Shown: positions 48,930 through 64,000 of the stretch, piece after piece
Position numbering within the stretch: the stretch's first letter is position 1
Layout: the number at the start of each line of letters is the position of its first letter
Source: Amoebidium appalachense
Lineage: Eukaryota > Ichthyosporea
Length of the DNA: 64,000 bases
Reading direction: 5' to 3'
Assembly (NCBI GenBank): GCA_963693365.1
Contig: CAVNZM010000003.1
Coordinates: 4,526,001 to 4,590,000, forward strand
Made by a program: the position numbers and the translations under genes
Notes under the pieces: model-generated
Database searches by the model: none
Told to the model about the DNA's origin: nothing
The model's input: only the letters and a program-made list of their open reading frames with translations

Positions 48930-48975
48930 TTTTAGCCTTAAATTAGGACCGATTTGTCCGGTTATGCGGATTATC

Positions 48976-49016
<41 letters not shown>

Positions 49017-49339
49017 GCGGACTCGTGTGCACACACACATACAAGCATACATACACACGTGCACAGTGTTGCACACAAAAAAACACATACACAATGTCAC
49101 ACATGATCATCGAATTCTCACATTTTTAAATATTCGCCCAAATGATTAGCACGATGCTAACCCGCCGCACGTACACCTACAATTCAGTTCTTTGCGCTCG
49201 CACGCAAACACACACTTTAAAAGCACACACACACAACAGAAAACTGATAAAAAAAGTAGGAATATAGACACAAACACACACACACACGTAGCACACCGTG
49301 TGCACCATGCCATACACAACATACACACGCACACACCGT

Positions 49340-49430
<91 letters not shown>

Positions 49431-49509
49431 TCTATGCATAATCAGCACGATAATGTCGCCTCAATCACTGATTGATGTTTGAACAAAACGAACAAAAGGA
49501 TGGGGGGAG

Positions 49510-49546
<37 letters not shown>

Positions 49547-51515
49547 CTGTGAGAAACAAAGAGGGTTCGAAGGGGGGGGGGGGGGGGGGGAGGGGGGGGG
49601 AAGGCGGGGGGGGGGGGGGGGGTTCCTGAGGGGGAAAGGGGGAGACTGAACATGCTGTCTTCCTGGGCTTTGATACTTGCTGTTGCCCCAGCTACTGTAG
49701 CTCAGTGACCCTCCGGAGGCTGCCATGTTATTTCCAGGAAACTTCGTTAAATATTAACGGCATGTATGCTCAGGCATTAGTAAATAAGGAGGCTACAAAG
49801 ACCGAGGGTTTCCCGTCCTCTGCCTATACTACCAGAGCCCCTGATTCACCGACGTCAGAAGCCGATATAACTTTTCAACATCATTGAAGCACGGTGCACG
49901 TGTATATATCAGTAATGCTCCGGAGTTGTCGTCGAATCGAGGTCGTCAAACTTACACACCGTTGAAAGTCTGCTGACATGTGCACGCACGTGTGTAGGAT
50001 GTGGAGTTCCCTAGTAAGCAAGACTCTCGTTAAGGTTGGGAGAGACATGCCAAGCGGTGTGCTGTCCTTCTTTAACCCTTCCATGAACCGAGAGAGCGTA
50101 CACCGCCGGGCACGTGTACACACAGCACGCCCAAGTTGAAACATTTGTGGTTATCGACCAGTGCTTGGCCAGGCTGCAGGACGGAGTCGACCGTTCGGTG
50201 AGATGACATAATCGGGTCATTTTATCGACTGATGTACAGCCAATCATCTGAGGACGGCTGTTTCGTGGTCACACCGTAAGCAAGTTGAAACGGCTCACAC
50301 TGTGTGCAGAGCGGAGGCATATAAATGGATGAAACACCCAGAAAAGAAGCCATGTATAACTATATATATATATATATATATATGTATAATATAAAGCGCT
50401 TGTAAATGCTGCAAAGCTATATCAGTTGCATAAACAGTCAAATCCCTTGCGGCGCACGTATTCATGAGGTGGCGGCATTATGTCAACAAACCTTTTTGGA
50501 CCAAATTGGGCCAATCACATCGCAGCTAAACTCGGAGCACTGGCCGCTCTTGTGGAATTCGGTGGTCACAAATAGATGAGGCAGAAAATAGCACCCACGC
50601 TGTTTACAAAACGTACCAGAATTGTGCTTAAATTTACTTAATTTATATATATACAAGTTCTTTTGTTCTCTATAAACAAAAGCGTGTGTCATTTCGACGG
50701 GAAAAAGGGGCATTTGGTTGTCCTGACAAAGTGAGCTCCACTTGAATATGTAGTAATCCACATAACCAATCGAAAACGCTGTGCACTTACGAATGCTTTT
50801 TCAATAGCCAATCAAAGCCCTGAATACCATTACTTCTAGAAATATAAGCATAATTGATTTTCCGAAAAGCATATCACAAATTGAATATCTACATCTCTCA
50901 TCGGTTATTGGAAATTTTTATTTTTATTTTTATAATGACTTTATTGATATGCTCAGCAAAATAGAAACCATCGAGATATCACTGATTTCTCGGAGAAGAA
51001 AAATACAAAAGCCCTCATTCTCGGATACGGAGAAGATAACGACTTAAATAATCATACACCCTAGAAAACTCGTTAAACATACCGTGGTTCAACAGATAGT
51101 CAATAGACGTAATATCAGGATTATCTAAATAAGCCAGTCTTCTAATTTCTAGCGGAATAATCAGGCTGAGATAAATAAATACATCTAATTCATTGCCGTG
51201 GCCTCAAACTTTTTTCTAGTTTCAACATCCTAACAAGCAGGCCCTTTCCCCTTCTCAATCACAAGAGAAATTAATTGCAGCTATGCTAAAACTGTAGCTA
51301 TACTTTAAACCTCTATACTGTGCGTGTTACGTACATGTATACACATTGGGGAGGAATGTGCTGTTTATTATACACATTGCTACGGAACCGGGGCATCTCA
51401 GGTACTGGGCGGGCCTGCCTGCAGTATTGGATGACCAATCATTTATCTCGATTTTCGAATTTCTTTCAACTGTCTATATTTGCCGGATAACGTTGCTGCT
51501 GCCGGCCAGGCGCGC
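48930..51515. other. Intergenic region with (CA)n, C/G runs and a possible short exon
   Basis: (CA)n at 48979-49013 and 49340-49428, G-runs at 49500-49545 and 49573-49620, and (TA)n at 50359-50383. The rest is repeat-poor. At 49610-49887 both strands look weakly coding. The minus strand has ATG at 49726 (MAASGGSLSYSSWGNSK). The plus strand has an acceptor (TTGCCCCAG) followed by an ORF ending at 49887. Neither has a confirmed partner exon. Confidence 0.5.
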
Positions 51516-53341
51516 ATGCCTCAAAACTCAGTGATGACGCTTCAGGAAAGCATCAGTTTGGACGGTTGGAACTCCGCTCAGAGTGAGCATGCATGTGCGA
51601 GTGTTGCTACAAATAGGCTGCATTTTGCACAAGTTGGTGTATGCAGAGTTTTTCTCTTAAAACGGGCTAGAGATAATGTTAGTAAATGCAGTCTGCTAGG
51701 TTTCTCTCTGTTATATCGGTGAGATCGTTGTGTTGCCAGCGCTACTAGCTTAGAGGACATTGGGGCATGCGCATCGGGGAGAGGCCTAGGGTTTGCATCA
51801 TCTCTGAGTTCTTGAAGTGCATTTTCATGTTGGCGGGTTTTCCACTGAAAAAGGATCAAACGAGAAGAGGAAATCGAACATTTTGTAATGCATACGGCTA
51901 ACCTGTTTCCTGCGGTGTCTAAACCATCTAGCTTTCTGATTTCAGCACGGCAGCTGCAACATAAGCATAACATGTGTACACCATCAACATAAATACCTCA
52001 TCCCATCGTGTTGATTTTGCTAGTTTGCCTTCAACCCTCTTGAGTTATCTGAGCATCCCCTGCGCATGATGTTCAGCTGTAAGCAGACTATTTCTGTTTC
52101 GTATCCGTGCACCGGTTTGTAATCAAGGACACGCATTTCGATCTGCATTTGACATCATTTTAGCCCACACCCCTCCCCCATATCCAAGTTTCCTGGAGTT
52201 TTACAAACTGGCCAGCGAAGACACCATGGCCTTACCCCTGTCTATCTCTTGCCCCAACTTCGGCCCGGACGCGTATCACGATGAGGCCGATGAACTGGAC
52301 GATGGAGACGCGGGTTCACAGAGAGGGTCGGTATTGGGACATAGCACGTCGGCTGAACCTTCTTGGGAAGGAGGTGGGTCTTGTGCCTGTGTTAAAAGAA
52401 CTTCAGGCCGGGAAACGGGTCTCTGTTTGTGTGTGCTTGGGGTAATTGGGGGGAGTGAAAGAGGGAAAGGAACCAGGGAGGGCAAGGGTGTGTGTGTGTG
52501 TGGTGGTTAGGTGGTGGTGGTGGGGGAGGAGGGGGTGGAGGGGGGGAGGGGGGAGGGGGGAGGGCAGGTCAGGCGATAGAGACCAAAGTGCATGCATGGC
52601 GATCCTGTTTGTGCCTTTGTGCTCATGCGCATGGCGAGCGTGTTTGATGTATGTGTGTGTGTGTGCCCCTTGTGACACCCGTATCTCAGGTGTGTGTGTG
52701 TGTGTTTGTGTGTGTTTGCCCTAATTCCGCTTTGAAATGGTGCTTTTTTAGCCCAAAACATTGTAGTAACCAAAATGAAATCAGCGACCTATAGGATGAT
52801 CAGCGGTCTTGTAGAGAACAGCGTCATCGTTTGCTGGATACAGATATCATAATGGGCCACAAATTGAAAATGTTCAAAGTTTAACCCTTTACGTTTCTCC
52901 ACAGGCCTGTCCATGGACAACAAAACAAGATCCCGCACGCGCCGCTTCTCTTCTGGAATTTTCGGCATAAAACCTTCTTCCGTTCACCCACAACTTCAAT
53001 TCGTACTTAACGCATTGGCGATGGTGTTTCCGTCCGACGCATCGATGACCCGGCCGACATTACGCTACGGGCTGCCTGTGGCGACAACATTTATCGCGGC
53101 TCTTTGTACTTCGATCGGGACGGCGCGTGCTGCTGTTGTGGTTGCGTTACTTGGGCTTGCATATGTGGTGCAGTGGGTGATTATGTGCATGTTGCTGATT
53201 GTCGCAGCTATGATTGCCGGAGCGGTGAAAATTGCGGAGAGGATGATTTTATGTTTGTGGCCAGGTGGGAGGAGGTCGAACAATGCAGAAATGCAGCCGC
53301 AGGCGCTTAGGGAATTTCACTCCACGACGCGAAGTGATTGA
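51516..53341 (+). CDS. Small multi-pass membrane protein, 3 exons, family not recognised
   Basis: Exons 51516-51582, 52164-52373 and 52905-53341 (TGA) join in phase (1, 1) to give 237 aa. The joined start MPQNSVMTLQESISLDGWNS has an upstream in-frame alternative. Exon 2 continues in frame before the ATG at 52226 (FLEFYKLASEDT), after a good acceptor (CATTTTAG), so the shorter start at 52226 is less likely. The N-terminal 90 residues are polar and acidic (DEADELDDGD). A basic stretch RSRTRRF follows, then about 146-200 is strongly hydrophobic, enough for two or three helices (ATTFIAALCTSIG, VVVALLGLAYVVQWVIMC, LLIVAAMIAGAV). The short C-terminus is polar. The basic residues before the first helix suggest a cytosolic N-terminus. 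No function can be named. Confidence 0.65.
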
Positions 53342-54477
53342 TTGAAATGGTGTGATTTATTCTGATTGAAATGATGCCATGGAAACACCATGTGGCTAAA
53401 CCTTTAGGGTTGGCAAACGAAGGCCGATCTTTTGTTAAGGTATATGACGTATGCTAAGAACTTGATGATGTTGATGTCGAAGTGTATGCTTGTACAGCAA
53501 CAGTATGATGCAGAAGTGCAGTCTTAAGTTTGTTTGAAAAGCCGCTGTTGTGTTTGTACCTCCTGGTGTGATTACGTTTGATTGTTTGACACGATGGTGT
53601 GATAAGTTTGTGAGTGTTCGATGCGATGATGTGATAAAATTTCGGAGTTTTTGACGCGACGGTCAACTGACGGAAGTAAACTGTTCATAAAAACTCGGTG
53701 CCTTTGATGTTCCAGCGACCAATAGTACTCGGTTGCAATACCACTTGAATTCCACGTTTTATGCTGCTAGGCTGCGCTGCATGTTTGATGCTATTGCTTG
53801 CATTGCATGCCTAAAACAGCACTTCTTGTGTTGTATCTCTGCTATCAACACTAATAGCTTTGATGCCATGTGTGGGGTGGTGGTTGTGGACGCCCGGGGA
53901 ATTCCATACAGAAAACAACCATGGGGAGAGAGGGGGGGGAGGGTTGCCTGCCGTCAAAGACGTCGACCGTGCATGAGCAGTCCAAGAGTGTGTGTGTTTT
54001 GGTGGGGCATGTGTGGTTGTGAGTGTGAGGATGTGTGTGCGTGCAAGCGTGGGCCCATTTATGTGCATCTACACATGTTCATGCGCGAATGTGCAGTGTA
54101 GTGTACGTAGACGATGTGTATATATGCATGTGCACACGTGCCATGGTTACGTATTTGTGTGTGTACGTGTAACCTTCGTACATATGCGTGTGGGCCTGCA
54201 TATATGAATCATGTGTTGTGCGATGATCCCTATAAAAATGTGTGCACATGTGTGCTGCAATTACATGTAAAACAACGAGTTGCTTGATTGTCAGGCCACG
54301 TCTACCGTGTTTTTTGTGTTATAACGTTAGATGTAAAAATACATAGCGACGCTCGCACTTTCATTCATAATTGGACCCTGGTGGAGGGGCATAATATAGA
54401 CCCACAGGGAACAACACACGCGCGACCGACCTGCTCGGGCCGGGGGAACTGAGAGATAGGGTGGAAAAGCGAGATCG

Positions 54478-54513
<36 letters not shown>

Positions 54514-54845
54514 ATTTTAAACACACACACACACAAGAAAAAAAAAAAAAAAAAAATCCAACTGAAAATTCAATGGGCATGTTCCTATAGATCTGTGGCA
54601 GCCGTGGGGGGCGAGCGCGGGCATGCCGCGCTGCAGCTGGGGGGGGAGGGGAAGGAGAGGGCGGGCGGGCGGGCAGACGGGTGGAGGGGGGGGGGGGGGG
54701 GGGGGGGTAACAAATATATAAATACATGTACAACTGAAGTACAATGTTACATCTCCGTGTGTAGGCACTGTAGCCTGGTATCCTTCGGAATGGAAGGCAC
54801 AAATGCGGTTGCTAAAAAGTACTAATTACATTTTTTTTTTTATAG
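53342..54845. other. Intergenic region
   Basis: Downstream of the small membrane protein gene: imperfect repeats of GATGTGATAA/GGTGTGATAAG at 53590-53640, GT-rich DNA at 53985-54230, a C-run at 54479-54513, and a G-rich block at 54640-54707. No gene is certain. An ORF containing MCGVVVVDARGIPYRK at 53869 was considered but has no partner exon. Confidence 0.5.
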
Positions 54846-55066
54846 ATCACATTGCTGCAACATACACCATGAATGGCGATATAAACGACTTTTATTTAAC
54901 TACATACCAGCTACCACAGGTTAGTAATATCCCATATCTGTATCACGGCTGTGCGATGTATGGCAAGGTAGATTTAGTCAAGTCGAACATATCGTTAGAC
55001 GTACTTGCATTGGTTTCTCTATTAATCCAGGTCGGGTCTGTTGTCCTTGTGAATATTGAACTTTGA
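54846..55066 (+). CDS. Two terminal exons of an unrecognised gene
   Basis: Exon 54846-54919 follows a T-rich acceptor (TTTTTTATAG) and encodes HIAATYTMNGDINDFYLTTY then QLPQ before a donor GTTAGT. After a 111-bp intron ending TTTCTCTATTAATCCAG, exon 55031-55066 adds VGSVVLVNIEL and TGA in matching phase. Upstream exons must supply one base of the first codon and were not found. An initiating ATG inside the first exon (54870) would give a peptide of only about 28 aa. Confidence 0.35.
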
Positions 55067-55309
55067 CAATAATTGATGCAGCAATTAGCATGTTATGTAG
55101 TGCACAGGGTGTCACTGAACGCATGTAATGTAACAAGTGCATAACGATTTGCGTAGGAGAAAACACACTCACAAGCAGTGGTAAAACGTTCTTGACATTA
55201 GTAGTCATTGCAAAGTGCTTTAACATCGTGCATTTAGATGGCGAGAATTAGTAAGCAAGCAGCTGTTCAGATACAGCAAAGAACCGCGCGTCATCACCCC
55301 CCGCCCCCG

Positions 55310-55350
<41 letters not shown>

Positions 55351-55633
55351 TCCTCCTCGGGGCACCACCACTACACACGTACACATCTAATCACCCTCCA
55401 TGCTCACCACTACCAACAAAGAAAGCATCGTAAGTGGTACACATGATAAGCGGGCAAGCCCGTAAAGCATTGAAAGGAAATACACATCCCCACCCTCAAC
55501 AGTACAATTTATAGAAGTCCATAAGAAAGAAATAAATTATCATCGCAACTGCCCAACAAAGGTTGAGTACGGCTTGACAAGGCACGGGCATCCACCCCCC
55601 TCCCCCCTCCCCCCCTCCCCCTCCCTCCCTCCC

Positions 55634-55666
<33 letters not shown>

Positions 55667-55750
55667 ACACACACACACACACCCCACACCAATAATCACT
55701 ACTATTACCACCAACCCTTTTTCCTTTTAGGCCACCCTTTTCCCTATTTC
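55067..55750. other. Intergenic gap between convergent genes
   Basis: C-run at 55310-55347 and a C-rich/(CA)n block at 55594-55690. No coding signal. The 3' ends of the plus gene (55066) and the minus NFATC2IP gene (55751) face each other here. Confidence 0.5.
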
Positions 55751-63635
<7,885 letters not shown>

Positions 63636-64000
63636 CTGAGAGATAACCCCCATGCGTCAGTATGGGAATTAGACGCCTAGATGTGGCATCAACAAGCCAG
63701 GTATGAACAGAGGAGAAATAGAAAAAAAGGGGAGGGGCGAGGTGACGTGATCATGGCTAAGCGGGGAGTTGAGAGAGAGAGAGAGAGAGGGAATAAACAC
63801 ACGATGCAAGCACACGCACCAAGATCAAGGTGCTTAAAATTAATACGCTTGAGAAGTGAACTTAAAAGAAAAATGGGGAGGTAGGAGGAAGGGGAGGGAT
63901 GGGAATGGAGGAGTGAGATAGAGAGCAGGTAGGGCATATGCAGATAAGTTGCCAGCTTGAACGATTTCCAGCATAGTGCCTATGGAGTTTATAAACACAG
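63636..64000. other. Region upstream of the first visible NFATC2IP exon
   Basis: No exon can be called. The minus strand has an ATG at about 63973 followed by an open stretch (MLEIVQAGNLSAYALPALY) with no clear donor. (GA)n lies at 63772-63790. Confidence 0.35.

Noticed and set aside
52226-52373. ATG at 52226 as the start of the small membrane protein
   Set aside because: The frame is open upstream to a good acceptor at 52163, and the exon 51516-51582 matches its phase.

Overview
The window is nuclear DNA from a eukaryote with intron-rich genes. Introns are GT-AG, homologs of animal nuclear proteins are present, and introns and intergenic DNA are saturated with microsatellites and C/G homopolymers. 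Gene content (an RBM39-type splicing factor, an NFATC2IP/Rad60-type SUMO-like protein, a fungal-like cytochrome b5 front-end desaturase, a piggyBac relic) would suit a protist near the animal-fungal lineage. The lineage is not proven by the sequence.

Layout, left to right. 195-9886 (+): complete 11-exon RBM39 homolog. 12391-13830 (+): intronless cytochrome b5-fused desaturase of sphingolipid delta-8 type. 16797-37019 (+): the 3' part of a large nuclear-looking gene (23 phase-compatible exons, 1136 codons visible) with a Lys-rich segment, a Q-rich prion-like domain and a small Cys cluster; I do not recognise the family. 39282-44004 (-): 4-exon type I membrane protein with a signal peptide, family unknown. 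47779-48775 (-): decayed piggyBac transposase. 51516-53341 (+): 3-exon small multi-pass membrane protein, family unknown. 54846-55066 (+): two terminal exons of an unrecognised gene. 55751-63635 (-): NFATC2IP/Rad60/Esc2 homolog with two SUMO-like domains, 5' end outside the window or unresolved. The genes show no shared pathway. RBM39, the Q-rich protein and NFATC2IP are all nuclear types.

The most striking feature is the repeat landscape. A short interspersed family has tRNA-like A and B boxes and ends, copy after copy, in a poly(C) tract. A second, unrelated repeat and a third (minus-oriented) one also end in poly(C). This suggests that many of the C/G runs are element tails. Several introns have tandem arrays that abut, or whose last unit becomes, the 3' splice site. 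There is also a 323-bp MITE-like element with perfect 37-bp terminal inverted repeats starting CACTA, a pair of repeats whose core is inverted between copies, and an uninterrupted run of 118 G.

Exon calls rest on splice sites plus phase agreement between neighbouring exons, read by eye. No homology search was possible.
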